From the NCBI GenBank assembly GCA_002179805.1, contig NAVB01000552.1, forward strand, positions 1 through 64,000: DNA of 64,000 nt, read 5' to 3'. Each line of letters opens with the position of its first letter. Position 1 is the first letter of the stretch. The notes under the pieces are model-generated. The model made no database searches and was not told where the DNA came from. It saw only the letters and a list, made by a program, of their open reading frames with translations. This stretch comes from Acanthamoeba lenticulata. Its lineage: Eukaryota > Discosea > Longamoebia > Acanthamoebidae. Of the stretch, positions 41,354-53,273 are shown piece after piece. The translations under genes and the position numbers were made by a program.

Positions 41354-44245
41354 TTAGACCTGGCCATCGACTTCTTGGGTAGCCGCTGGTTGGGGAGGAT
41401 GGAGCAAGGACTCGCGCAGTTCAATGAACCACGGGCGCTTGCGGTAGACGTCAAAATCGTGGTCGTCGAGGTTGTCCGGGATGAGGTCGCCCCGCTCGTG
41501 GCACAGGAGGAGCCGCTGCTTGGTCTCCTCCTCGCGGCCGCGCAGGGCCGCCAGGCAGGCCAGGTTGATGATGCCATACCACACGCCGCTCTGCTCGAGC
41601 AGCACGAACTTGGCCTCGGCCTGGTCGTAACAGCGCTCGGCCCGGGCCATGAGCGCGGCGTGTCTGGCCTCCTCCTCGGTTTGCGGCGGCTGCGCTGCAC
41701 CTTCCTCGCCACTGGCCTGGACTTGCCCGTCTTCTTCTTCTTGATGCTCATGGCCATCATCATGTTGGACAGCTTCAGCGTTGACGTCACCACCTTCCTC
41801 GGCGTTGTTGCTATTGTTCGCCAATAGCGCGCGGGCGGCCGAAGCGGCAGAGGCGGCGTCGACGTCAAAGCCCTCCCGGCGGAGCCGCCTGATGATGCGC
41901 TGGGCGCGTTTGGTCAGGAGGATGCCATACTCGTTGAGCGCATCGACGTCGCTCTCGTCGCTGGCGAGGACGCGCTCAAAGTTGGTCGCGCCCTCGCTAG
42001 AGTAGCGGTCGGCCTCCTCGTCGTCCTCGGCCACTTCGGCAAGGAGGGTGCAGACGTCGCCCAGCGTGATGAGCTCTTGACGCTGGCTGGGCTCGAGGTT
42101 GACAGACTTGGTCAAGTGATCGCGCGCCTCGAGCAGGCCCTTCATGATCTGCGCCTCCAATGCGCGTTCCGCCTCCAGCTCTTGCTGCCGCTTCACATCA
42201 GCGTCCTTGTCGTCATCCTCCTCGCGCTGCTGCCGGGCGCTACGGGAGTCCGTGAGCGCCGTGAATTGCTTGTCGGCCTGCTGGTAGACGAGATTGCCCA
42301 GAAGCGAGTGGGCCCTGTGCGTTCGCGCACGCAGAGTCAGCAGCGTACCCAAGCGCCACACACAAGTCGGCAGCAAATGATCCACGCACCGTGCGATGAC
42401 GCGCTGGTCCCGGAAAGTTTGCACCACGGTCTCCTGGCCCTGGAGGACGCCCCCCGGCCCAGGTGTGTTCAGTTCGCGCGCGCAACAGCGGAGGACGAGA
42501 CCGGTCGAGGAGATGAGGGCCCGCGAGTACCTCGGGCGTCTTGGCAAGGGTCTTGTGTTCGACGGCGTGGGCCCGCTCGAGGAGGTGCTCATAGGAAAGG
42601 CGGGCCTTGGCCAAGTAGCGCTGCGCCTCAGCGCCGCTTCGCTTGGCGGCCAGTTCGGCGCAAAAGTCCCCGAACAGCTGGTGCCTGATGAGCCCTGTGT
42701 GGTGTGGAGTCGATTGATGACGAGGACAAGGAGCCCCACACATCACAGCCACAGGGTGAGGTCCTGGCGCCCAAAAAGCCTCCGCAGCAGGGGATGTTCT
42801 TGAGGACGGACCGTCCGCATCGCGCGATACCAGGCCGAGGGCTTGCTCGTATCGCTCGGCGGCAAAGTCGTAGAGCCAGTCGGCGTGCCCCGCGAGCGAG
42901 GCGTCCACGCCCAGGTCCGCAGGCCTGCAGACACGAGTCTGACCTTCAGCGGGGCGGCCATGGCTAGACAAGTCGCTTGGGCCAAACGTGTTTGTTAATT
43001 ACGTACATGTTGAGGAGCTGGGAGAGCCACATGGCCTGCGTGCTGACGATGACAGCCCAGTTCCACAGGATCAACAAGTTGGTGGGATCGCCTATATGGA
43101 GAGCTGCGCGCAGGCATAATGGCACCAGCAGCAGCAACAACGTTGTCGTCATTATCGTGGTCGCCTCCAGTTTGGGGAGGGGGGAAGTCCAAATCAGGCA
43201 TGAAGCGTCACACGACGTACATTCATGCTTCTCGCCAGCAACGGAGGCGATAAGGGTGGCCTCGAGCACGCGAGGCACAAAGTCCGGGCCTTGTTCTTCG
43301 ATGGCCTGGCGATACTGCTGCGACGCCACTGCAGAGCTCTCATCAACAACACCAAAGAAGTCGAGGAAAAGGAAGAGAAGAACGAGAAGAAGCTAGTGAG
43401 CCGCGGAGGTCAAATAGATAGAGAGCACCAGAGAGGGTGGCGAAGAAGAAGAAAAAGAAGAAACCATTAAAGAGGAGCTCCGCCTGGCTGCTCTCCGCGT
43501 CGGGCCCGCTGAGCTGCTGTCGGATCTCGGGTGGCAGCTGCGGGTCCTTGAGGAGGGCCTCGATTCGGTGCCGCTGGGTGTAGAGCGCGCGCCACGACGT
43601 GACGAGGCGTGGCTGGGTGTGGAGCGACATCAGCTCCGGGATCTTGCGCCACTTCCTGTGTGTAGTGCATCGCGACATCGCCCACCATGACGATCAATCA
43701 AGTTGCACACTGTTGACTGAGGCAGATCGTCAGCCAAAGACCGGCCTCTTCTTCGGGCACGCACCGCTGGTAGATCTCCTTCCAGATGAGGTCATCCGAG
43801 CAGAGCCGGTGCCACTCGCGGCACACCTGCGAGGCCCGCACGAAGTCTTCGGCCCTGAAGGTGGGAGCGGTGATGAGACAGTGGACAGCAACAACACAAG
43901 CAATGCACCGGTTGACGCCCACCTGCAGCGGTAGAAGATGTTGAGAGAAACCTCCTCGGGCAGAAACTGCGTAAAGTCTAGCCACGTGTCCTCCTCAACT
44001 GCATCTTTCCTTTGATCTGAAATTGAGGCGAAATTGAAAGAGTGAGTTCTTCCAATGCCGACGAATGAAGGTGAGGTCGTGGCTTTGAGGGGGGCGGTAC
44101 AAGGAGCTCGGCGTCCAAGCAAGAGGGCTGTGCCAGCCGACACGCCTACAGCGGCAGCAGCAACCACCACTAATTTGGTTCGATTTCGGCTGGCCCAGGA
44201 GAGTAAACTCTCCACGACACCTGACGACGCCTCGCTGGTGGACAT
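41354..44245 (-). CDS. F-box / TPR protein with N-terminal membrane helix
   Basis: I join the exons in 44245-41354 into one gene. The start (44245, MSTSEASSGVVESLLSW) leads to a hydrophobic helix KLVVVAAAAVGVSAGTALLL. An F-box follows (TQFLPEEVSLNIFYR, then DFVRASQVCREWHRLCSDDL, IWKEIYQRC). Middle exons encode helical segments (KWRKIPELMSLHTQP, YRQAIEEQGPDFVPRVLEAT, LLILWNWAVIVSTQAMWLSQ). The C-terminal half is TPR-like: HADWLYDFAAERYEQALGLV, AHSLLGNLVYQQADKQF, ARDHLTKSVNLEPSQRQELI, ATNFERVLASDESDVDALNE, CYDQAEAKFVLLEQSG, GIINLACLAALRGREEE. F-box suggests SCF function; the N-terminal helix would anchor it to a membrane. It is possible that two genes are merged near 43000-43300, where the joins are weak. 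Confidence 0.65.
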
Positions 44246-44397
44246 GGCGTTTCTCTTCTCCCGACCGTGCACGGCCAAGCGCTTGAGGTTGTAGGGCGCA
44301 AGTCTTGGTGCAATAAAGCAACTTGTTGAGTGAAAAAAAATAATAATAATAAATGGCGAAAAGTTCCAGGAAATCTTGAGAAAGACGGCAAGCTTCT

Positions 44398-46022
44398 TCA
44401 GCTGTCGCGCGTGTAGACGCTCATCATGAAAGCGCAAATGTCAAACAGCTGCAGAAACTCGTCCGCGCTGTCCACGAGGGCCTGGTCCGCCGCCGCCAGC
44501 CGCTTCATGATCTCGGCCTTCTGCTTGTTGCTCAGCGCTGCCTCCACGATCCGGTCGTGCATCTGGCTCAGTACCTGCCACCACATCAATTATCACCATC
44601 ATTAGGCAAACTCGTTGTACAACTTTCTTCTTCTTCTGCGACGGCAACGACTTACGAGAGCAGCCGAGTAGCCGTCCATGGTCATGTCCATCACGGCTGA
44701 CTGGAGGCGGTAGAAGGAGCCGCTCGCGCACGCGTCCATCAGCCGATCAATCTTCTTGATCGGGATCACCTGTAATGCATGACATACGATGCCTTGGTTG
44801 GTCTTTGTTGTTCAAGATCATCAACTTGTGGAGGGTTGAGGGTTTGTTGTTGTTGTTGTTACGTACGCCGGCGACTTCCACGATGGCGTCCTCAGTGATC
44901 TCCTTCTCGTCGTAGAGGGTGCTCACCGACTGGAGCGTGGTGATGGCCTTACGCAAGTCTCCTCCTGAGATGCTCACCACCGCCCGCAATCCCTGCATGG
45001 TGGTGAACCGGCCATCGTGGTGAGCCATGTCCTCAATGCCCACATGGCCTAATCGATGATGTTAATAAAAGGAGGAGTTCCACACGTACGTCATCGCTGA
45101 TGTTGATCTTCTCCTGGGCGCAAATGGTGACGAGCTTGTCGCCCATGGTGTCGCCCTCAAGCGGTCGGAATCGAAACTTGGCGCATCGCGAAGCCAGCGG
45201 GTCGATGATTCTGCGCAGGGCCGAACACACGTACACGTACAGCTGAGTTCACATGGGTGACATGTGAGCCCAAAGTTGACTTACCGACTGACGTAGTTGC
45301 AGATCAAGCAGAAGCGCGTGACTCGAGAGTAGTTCTCGATGATGCGTCGGAGGGCGGCCTGCGCGTCGGGCGTCATGGAATCGGCCTCATCAAGGATGAT
45401 GAGCTTGTAGGGCGGGCACTGCCTGCCGTTAACGGTCGCTCCCGCGGTGGCCACCTGTACCACGCATGCCTGAGTGAGGACTCGAGGACGCCCTGAAAGG
45501 TGGTCTTGTGAGGGCAGAGCACCTGAGAGAAGGCTTTGACTTTCGAGCGGATGACATTGATGCCACGCTCATCGGAGGCGTTGAGCTCCATCACGCGCGC
45601 TTTGAAGAGCTCAGGCCTGCATCATCATGACAGTGCGTAAGTGCCGTGCATGTGGAGGCATCGCAAGAGGACCGCAAGGGCGCACCCATAGAGTTCGTGG
45701 CCAATTGCGAGCGCGGTGGAGGTCTTGCCCGTGCCCGGGGGTCCGTAGAGGAGGAGGTGTGGCAGCTGCGGGTACAGAGGGCAGCGTAAGACCGCAGGTT
45801 GGGATTAAATGAGAGAGGGCACATACGTTGCCAGTTTCCAAAGACTTCTTCAGTGCCCGTACTACTTCCTCTTGATGGGCAACGTCGTCTACCTTTTTGG
45901 GGCGGCTGTTTTACGGTGAGATTTGCATAATCTGACAACATAGGAGCTGAATCGTACTATTTCTCCACCCAAGGAGTTTTGGCGGCCCGCTTCTCAGCAA
46001 TTGCTGTTCGTTCGATGTCCAT
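44398..46022 (-). CDS. RFC4: Replication factor C small subunit (RFC4-type)
   Basis: Multi-exon clamp-loader subunit, start at 46022 ([20 protein letters not shown]). The intron after WVEK restores [18 protein letters not shown] motifs: Walker [20 protein letters not shown], Walker [41 protein letters not shown] (sensor 1 Asn) and the RFC signature ASRCAKFRF. Sensor 2 region is [14 protein letters not shown]. The C-terminal collar follows ([12 protein letters not shown] at the end). Functions in loading PCNA on DNA in the nucleus. Only 152 bp separate its stop from the F-box/TPR start, so the two lie tandem on the minus strand. Sequence order and C-terminal length match RFC4 (yeast Rfc2) better than RFC2/RFC5, but this is by eye. 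Confidence 0.88.
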
Positions 46023-46139
46023 TTGTTATGCTTCCGCTGCGAATGTGCCCAGGGCTCAGCGCGACCGAGGAGGCAAAAAGGCGGGAAATTTTTCTGTCGA
46101 CCGCAGCCAACGTGCGAGCTTTATGTAAAGGACGAGATG

Positions 46140-47562
46140 TTACAGCTGGGCCTGAAGCTTGAAGAAGTCCTTGACCGAGGTAGAGAAGTAACCGTGTCCC
46201 TTGCCGCCAATCACCGCAAACTCGTTGTTGCCCAGGTGCGTCATCGTGTGGCCGAAGCGCGGGCTGATCGTGTCGCCGGTGAGCTCGGCCTTCTCCCATG
46301 TCGACGTGTCTATGGCGCCACACGCGAACCCCAAATGAGCTCAATGAGTCCTTGACTTACGCAAAGGCGCCTGACTTGAGCGTACCGGTGTCAAGCACGT
46401 ATGACTCCATCTCTTTGCCACCGAGGGACATGTCATAGCCCAAGAACAGGATCTTGTCGCCCACGGCCGTGGCCGCGAACCCTGAGCGCGGGTTTACCGG
46501 CTTGTCGCCCTTGGTCTTAACCAACGACCACTCAAGTCGCTCTGCGCCAAGAAGAGTAAGACAATTAAAACTCAACAGTCATGACCAGCTTGTGACGTAC
46601 CAGTGTCGAGCACGTAAGTCTCGAGCTTGGTGTTGTAGATGTCGGGCCCCAGAAGGTAGATGCGGTGCTTGCCAACGGACACAGCTGCAAGCTCCTTCTT
46701 CTCCTTGGGGCCTTCGCCCACGAGCGGCAGCGTGCCGGTCGAGGCCGCAAAGAGCGAGTTCTTGGCTTTTATCGTGTGCACCATGTGAGGTCATGATGCC
46801 AATGTCATGCAGTGCCCTGCCATAAAGTGGATCACAACAAGCACGGACCTTTGTCCCAGTAGGCGACTTCGCAGCTGGCGTTTTCGTCCTTCATGTTGAG
46901 GTAGTTCTCGCCAAAGAACCACAGCTGGTCAGGGTTGTGGGTGGCAGCCGACACAAAGTGGGTGAGGTTGAGGTTCTTGGTGGCCTTGTGCGACGCCATG
47001 TCCATCATGGAGAGCTTCACCGTCGAGAAGTCCTCTGCGGGGTCAGCAGTACGTCAACCAGTGGCAGGAGGCAGATAAATGCATCTCAAATTCGTGGAAT
47101 CGTGGCCACACCAACAAGAAGGCAGGACGTACGTGTGTTGAAGGAGACCAGGCCCCTCTTCTTGAAAAGCCCCAAGTTGACGAAGGTGCCGGTGACGATG
47201 AGCTGAGAGCCGAAGGTGTGTGCACGTGCATCCATGTGAGGGAGAGGCCCCTTCACCGATTTCGTTTCCCATTTCCACTCATCTCCAGTCGTGTCGATTT
47301 GATAAACGCTGGCACCGGCAAAAGGGCTTCGGCCCCGCGAGGGGAACACCAGAACCTTTCCACCATCAAGCTTCACCGCTTGGTGGCCGAACACATCTTT
47401 CTTAAATTCGCCCGATTGTTGCACCTTCACTTTTGCCGCATATGTGCGCCTCTGATGGAACAGAAACAGCGCAGTGGCCGAGTGACCCGAAGAGGCTGAT
47501 GATGCGGTGGCCGCGAGTTGAGGCGTCACCGAGAGCCGGGCAGCGCTGGCAGTACGTCTCAT
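46140..47562 (-). CDS. Mitochondrial kelch-like beta-propeller protein
   Basis: Starts at 47562 with an arginine/serine/alanine-rich presequence lacking acidic residues (MRRTASAARLSVTPQLAATA), typical of mitochondrial import. The rest shows kelch-like blades ending in a glycine pair and aromatic residues: FGHQAVKLDGGKVLVFPSRG, HTFGSQLIVTGTFVNLGLFK, HFVSAATHNPDQLWFFGENY, ELAAVSVGKHRIYLLGPDIY, SGFAATAVGDKILFLGYDMS, FGHTMTHLGNNEFAVIGGKG. YVLDTGT recurs at the end of two blades. About six blades are present, each largely in its own exon. No catalytic motif is seen, so function is unknown; kelch proteins are binding scaffolds. Start at 47562 is the first ATG of the frame. Confidence 0.72.
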
Positions 47563-47662
47563 CTTCTTCAAACTGAACTGAAGCTTTTGTGATATGTTTT
47601 GTTATTTTTTAAGGTTTAAAAATACAATTTTTTCCGGCCTGTTTGGTCTCTGCGGGCGTCGG

Positions 47663-50600
47663 TCAGCTGGCCTTGCCTCCTCTGCCCACACCGCTGCCAC
47701 CCCTCCCCCGGCCGCCGAACATGGCAGCCGCGGCGCTCACCGAGCCACCGCCTGCCGCCGGCTCTGCCGCGGGGGCGGTCTCGGCTGGCTTGGCCGCTTC
47801 CGCCTTGGGCTCCTCCTTGGCTGCACTGTTCTTTCGTGCCCAGCTGGGCCCGGCCGCCGCCTGCGGCTTCTCTTCCTCCACCACCGGCGCTGGTGAGGTG
47901 GTAGACTTCTTCAGGTTCTTGGCCCATGCTGGTGCGTTGCTCTCGGCCGCTGGCGCGTCGGCCTTCTTGGGCTCCTCCTTGCTGGGCTCCGCAGCTGCGG
48001 CCACAGAAAGCTGATAGTTGGTCCCCTGCAAGGCCTTAAGTCAAGGGCATAGATCGGACGGCGTACCAGCGGCGGAGCCTTTCTTGAGGTTCTTGGCCCA
48101 GGCGGGTCCGCTGGCCGCCGCGGGCTCTTCCTTGGGCTTTTGCTCCTCCTTGGCCGGGGTCGCAGGTACCTCAGCAGCTGCCATACTGAAGTGAGCCTAG
48201 ATTTTTGAAGGAGACAGTGCAGTCATGCTGGGAGCAGGTACCAGCGGCTGGAGATTTCTTGAGGTTCTTGGCCCAAGCGGGTCCGCTGGCGGCCGCGGGC
48301 TCCTCCTTGGACTTCTCCTCTTCCTTGGGTGTTTCTGTGGTGTGGCCGGCAAGTGAGAAAGAGGAGAGAGGCGGTCCCAGAGATAGAAGGTGCAAAGCCG
48401 TACCAGCGGCAGTGCTCTTCTTGCGATTCTTGGCCCACGCCGGTGAGCTGGCGGCAGCCTCCTTGGGCTTCTCTTCCTCCTTGGCCGGGGTCGGAGCCGC
48501 GTCTGCATGACAGGTTGTTCATGTCATTAACACGTTTGGCTGATTGACCCAACTGGGCAGCTTGGTGTACCGGTGGAACCCTTCTTGAGGTTCTTGGCCC
48601 AGGCCGGTCCGCTGGCCGCCGCGGGCTCCTCCTTGGGCTTCTCTTCCTCCTTTGGCGGTTCTGTTGCTCGCGCAGACATGCACACACAGCATAGGTGGCT
48701 TTTAGACTGGGCACATCATCGGTCTTCTCCATGAGCAGCTGCAGTGGGTGGCGCACGAACCGGCGGCTGGGGATTTCTTGAGGTTCTTGGCCCAGGCCGG
48801 TCCGCTGGCCGCCGCGGGCTCTTCCTTGGGCTTCTCCTCTTCCTTGGGTGTTTCTGTCGCGTTGGGTGAGTTGAGTAAGTTCCTACCATACCAGACACAA
48901 GGTGCCAGACGTACCAGCGGCGGGGCTCTTCTTGAGGTTCTTAGCCCAGGCCGGCGACGCGCTCCCCTCGGCTTTGGCCTTGTCGTCGTCCTTGCTGGTG
49001 GCAATCGCGGTGGTCGTTTTCTTGAGCCCGGATGAGGCGGCTACAGACTCAGCCTCCTTCTTCTCAGGGCGGGTCATGGCCGGCTGCGATCCAGCCTTTT
49101 TCAGCGCGCCCAAGCCAGCGCTGGCCGGAGACGCTTAACAGGTACAAGTTAAAAAGGCAATGCGTGAGCTGGAGAAGATGATGAAGATGATGAAGTGATG
49201 GTGAGGGAGATGGGGGTTCTTTACTTGCTGTTGCGGCTGGTTCGGCGGGGGCGGGCGACTTGGAGACCTTCTTGAGGCCCGGGCCAAAGGCGGGCGAGGC
49301 TGGTTCCTCCTCCTTCTCCTTTTCTTTTTCCTTCTCGCCGACAGCCGAGCTGCTCTTCTTGAGCTTGGCCAGCATGTTGACGGCATCCTCCTGCATAAGT
49401 TCAAGGCGAACCACGGTCAGGCGTCAGCAAATAACAAGATGAGGAGGGGGAGGAGGGTCATTCCAACCTGTGTGAGTGTTGGCGCGCGAGGTTTCTCGCC
49501 GGCAGGATTCTTCTTGAGCTGCGCCTTGGCGAGGTCGCCCGCCGACAGCGTGAACTGCAACAACAAAAGAGCACATGAGTTTTGGCCGAAGAGGCTCCTG
49601 GATGGGGCCATCACGTACGCGTCGAGCAGTGCCCTTGCCCAGCGTGAAGTTGGCCGGGTCGCGCGCCGGGCGGGACTCGTCGTCGGTGTTCTCGTCGCCT
49701 GCAGTGGTCTCCGCTTCTGGAATCGCGCTCACGTCGCACGTGACCGAGCCTTCCGTCTGCTTGGGGGCATCAAACGACGAGCCAGGGGTCACCGGAATCG
49801 ACTCCACGCCCATGCTATTGTAGGGCCGCTCGCTCTGTGCGCACAACAGCGTGTTGGCGACCGTCTACGCACAGCATGGGGAGGAACGTACCTTGAGCGC
49901 AGCGGCCCGGTTCGAGGTGGCGATGCTGCTCCTCCGTCGAGTAGGCTTCTTCCTTGCTCCGGCCTTGTGCACGGCGCGGTCCTTGCTCGCCTGTAGGAAG
50001 AAGAAATGATAGTAAGCATGGGGCGTGGCCAAAGGAAAAGGTAAGGCATTGGGGGGGGGGATACGCATTGAAGGCGCGGTTTCCCCTTGCTGGCCTCGCT
50101 GAGATAGTCGAGGACAGAGATGTTGTCTGCATTATCCACAACGGGCTTCGCTTCGGCGCCCTCGCCAAAGGCGCCCTCAGTGGCGAGCTGGCGCTCCTGC
50201 TCAGACACTTCTACTTCAGCGTCCTCCACCGTTGGTGCCGCCGCAGTCGGCGCCGCGGCTTCTGCCTCATCGGCGTCAGACTTCTCCGTGCGGGGTGCAG
50301 GTGCCGTGCTGCTCCGCTTCCTCAGCGTGTCGTCTGCGATGGGTGCGTGGTCAGCTCGAGCTCCCCCAGCGATCGAAATAAGTGAAAGTGGCGCGGTACC
50401 AATGTTCAGCAGGTGGGACTTGGCCAGGGCGGGCGTCTTTGGCGAAGAGGAGAGACCTAATAAGAAAGCCCACAGGGGCAGAGATGTGAGCGCATGGGAC
50501 AGGAAGAAAATGCAATGCTGTAGAGGGACGGTAAAGCTGCAGCACCGGCGCTGCCCTCCTGGGGAATAAGGGACTCGATGACTTCCTCCTGCTGCGGCTT

Positions 50601-51361
50601 CTTGTCGTCATGGTTGTAAACGATCTTGTCCGCCCGCGGGCTGCGGCGCACAAGCGAAGAAGGTGAGCGCCAGTGATGTGCATTTGGTCTCAAGCAGAAG
50701 AAGCGCTTACCTGTTGGCGAGAAGAGCAACTTGTTGTTGGAAAATGTCGGAAGGCGCTCGCAGAGTCTTCGGCGGGCTGGTGAAGGACAAGCAATAGAGA
50801 GTTGGAGTGAGTCCAAAACGTGCGCTGCCGAGTAGGGAAGATTTGGCGGCAGGATTACCGTTTTCTCAACGTAGCGGCCAAGTCCATGTCACCAGAGGAA
50901 GCGCCAAGTTTGTCCTCTTTGGGCGTTTCTTCGACGGCCTTCTTGGGCTCCTCCTTCGCAGGTTCTTCCTTCACAGGCTCTCCCTTCACAGGCGCCTCCT
51001 TTGCAGGCTCGGGCTTTGCAGGCTTCTCTTCGGCTGGGGCTGTGGAGGCAGAAGCGCCTCGCTGGACTCTTGGCCCAAAGGGCGAAGCCTTGACTTCAGA
51101 GGTGGTTGTTGCCTCCTCGCTGCCTTTCTTGTCACCTTCAGCAGCTCCGGGCCGCTTGACCCGCTCACCAAAGGGCGAGGCAGCCGATTTGGCCTCCTCT
51201 CCGGGCTTGGAGGCTGCGGGCGAGGGTCGTTTGACTCGCTCGCCAAAGGGGGAGCTGACCTTCTTTTCCTCGGTCTCAGCTTCGCTCTTGGCGGCGTCAG
51301 CGCTGGGAACGACACCTCTTCCTCGTCCACGGTTAGCCCAAGGGACGTTTTGGTTGCTCAT
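47663..51361 (-). CDS. Exon-repeat protein with WAKNLKK and SPFGxRVKR motifs
   Basis: A long multi-exon gene from 51361 (MSNQNVPWANRGRGRG) to 47663. The whole protein appears disordered and Lys/Glu/Pro/Ala-rich. Near the start three motifs of type SPFGERVKRP occur (about 51250, 51170, 51070). Middle exons encode LKK motifs (LAKAQLKKNP, MLAKLKKSSSA, FGPGLKKVSKS, GLGALKKAGS). The last third is a series of short exons each encoding KEEEKPKEEPAAASGP followed by AWAKNLKKSPAA; seven WAKN(L/R)KK copies and one WARKN are counted between 48960 and 47800. The end is RGG-like (MFGGRGRGGSGVGRGG), often RNA-binding. LKK(S/T/V) resembles the actin-contacting part of WH2/thymosin repeats, but the helix before it is absent in most copies. 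I do not recognise the family. Fusion of two genes by my exon joining is not excluded. Confidence 0.68.
48060..48960 (-). repeat. Tandem exon-intron duplications (WAKNLKK modules)
   Basis: Six successive short exons with starting points near 48925, 48770, 48590, 48410, 48250 and 48085 encode the same 25-30 residue module, separated by introns of about 60-90 bp that are not alike. The DNA for the module (CTTGAGGTTCTTGGCCCAGG on the plus strand) is repeated nearly unchanged in several copies, so the duplication is fairly recent or kept similar by gene conversion. Confidence 0.75.
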
Positions 51362-51869
51362 CTTCTGCGATTTGCAAGTCCTCTTTTGCTGCGCTTCGTT
51401 CTCAGTCGAGCTCAATAGTCTTGCACTCTCACACTTGTTGGCAGGCGTGCGCTCGCTCACACGTCACCCCTCACCTTGTCCTGCGTGCTCCAGAACCAGA
51501 CACTCAACTCTCCCTTCAAAAACCACCATGCGCACACTTCCCAGCCACACGCTCCCCTCCAAACAGGCGCGCACCTACCATCAAAGGCAAACGTGGTCCC
51601 TGGCCACCATCGCCTGGCAGGCCAAAAATTGCTAAAAAAAGGCTGAAAAACTCCTCGACTGCCTTGAGTACTCGCGCTGGAGACGCCCCAGTTTGTTGCG
51701 GCAGTCGAGGGCAAATGGTTGCATAAGTGGGTAGTGAGTGGGCGTGAACCTTAGTCTTTCATCAACGAATCTGGGCGTCAGATCCGTAGTTCGTACAAAC
51801 TGAAATCTAAAGAAGGGAGGGAAATAGGAGGGAAAAAATTGACACAAGACAACCTGACCTCCAACACAC
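51362..51869. other. Divergent intergenic region
   Basis: About 510 bp between the exon-repeat gene start (-) and the TM/coiled-coil gene start (+). Open frames in this stretch have no recognisable similarity. Presumed promoters for both genes. Confidence 0.4.
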
Positions 51870-53077
51870 ATGCTTTGGGAGGCGATCCTTTTGATCCTTT
51901 TGTTAGGTGGTCTCTTGCTCTTCTACGTGAAAGGAAAGCGGTCCACCCAAAAGCCTGCCACCCCTCCAGTGCGGCCCGCCTCACTTGATGAGTTTAAGGT
52001 AAAGGTGATCTTGGCTAATCTCTTACCTTCGAGCAGGCCACAGCACCGCCGCACCCTGCCATCAAACCGCCGGGCAGTAGCTCCCTGGTGGGCGAGCGGC
52101 GCAAGTCAGTCACCTTCGTCCGCCACTGCACTCCGCCGTCGCAGCGGCGCCAAAGGCAGGAGGCACACGACATCCTTCTCCAGCGTCATGTTGAGCTTTG
52201 GGAACGAAGCGATTTCTTTGAGCGTCGCCGCGCCGAGCAAGAGGAGCGTGAGCGGCGCGAGGCAACGTGGGACCACCACGCGTCGGCCGAGGAGACGAAG
52301 CGCATCATCGGGGCCATCCTGCGCTCGCCCGTCTGCTCGGCGGCTGCCGTCGTCACCGAGCGTGAGCGGCGGGCCAGTGGCCGTCGGTCGAGCGTGGACT
52401 CGCGGCTGGCCGATCATCAACGCCGCGCTGCTGCCGTTCCACTGAAGAAGTGGCGCTCGCGAAGCGACGACGTTCATGTCCACTATCAATCCGCCCATGC
52501 CTTTGGCGATCGCCAACAACTCTACTACGACACGGAACAACCACAACGGGAAACCGACGACACTCTACTGCAGCCTCGAGTGGACGCACAACAAGAAGAC
52601 CAGGAAGAAGAAGAAGAAGAAGAAGAGGACATCTTAGTGTACATACAAAAGGCGCTCAAGCGAGAGCAGGCGGAAGTGGCTCGGATAGAAGATGAGCTTC
52701 GCAAGCTGGAGGAGGAGAACCTTCAGATCGAGACCGAACTCAGCCAAGAGGAGAAAGGTGATGACTCCAACGACGACAACGAAGAAGAAGAGCATGAGAG
52801 CGGAGATGACGAGGTGGAGCGGAAGCAAAAACAACAAAATGTACAAAATGATGTTGAGGACGACACAGAGGAGGAGTGGACGCTGGAGGACCAGGAGGCG
52901 GAGATGCAGTCCATGGAGGACGAGATCCAAATGCTCGAAGAAGAACAGCTATTCCTCGAGGAAGAGAACAGAAAGATCGAGCAAGAGCTGCGCGAAGAGG
53001 AGGCCGAGGCCGAGCGAACGAGGCAGTCGTCACGAGCAGCTACGCCGCACCACCAACCACGGACGCCTTCATGCTGA
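51870..53077 (+). CDS. Membrane-anchored coiled-coil protein
   Basis: Two exons, 51870-51998 and 52037-53077 (390 residues); the 38-bp intron (GTAAAG...GCAG) is very short. The N-terminus is a single transmembrane helix (MLWEAILLILLLGGLLLFYV) followed by lysines and a proline-rich stretch. Then come charged helices (ERRRAEQEERERREATW). The C-terminal third is a strongly acidic coiled coil (ARIEDELRKLEEENLQIETE, EDEIQMLEEEQLFLEEENRK). The protein looks like a signal-anchor type with most of its chain in the cytosol; a tether or scaffold role is inferred from shape alone. No family recognised. Confidence 0.75.
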
Positions 53078-53273
53078 CGTCAGCCAGAGGGCGTGGTGTG
53101 TGAGGATTTTTGTGGGTTTTTGAGAATTGAGAAAACTCAGTGAATAATGTGTTGCAAGTGGGCGGTGCTGCTGTCCTGACCCATCACTTGCGGCACCCGA
53201 GCGGCTTCTTGCGCAAGCAGCTAAACACAGACCCAAACGTATCGACTTGGGTGTCAGCAAACTACCAAACAAT

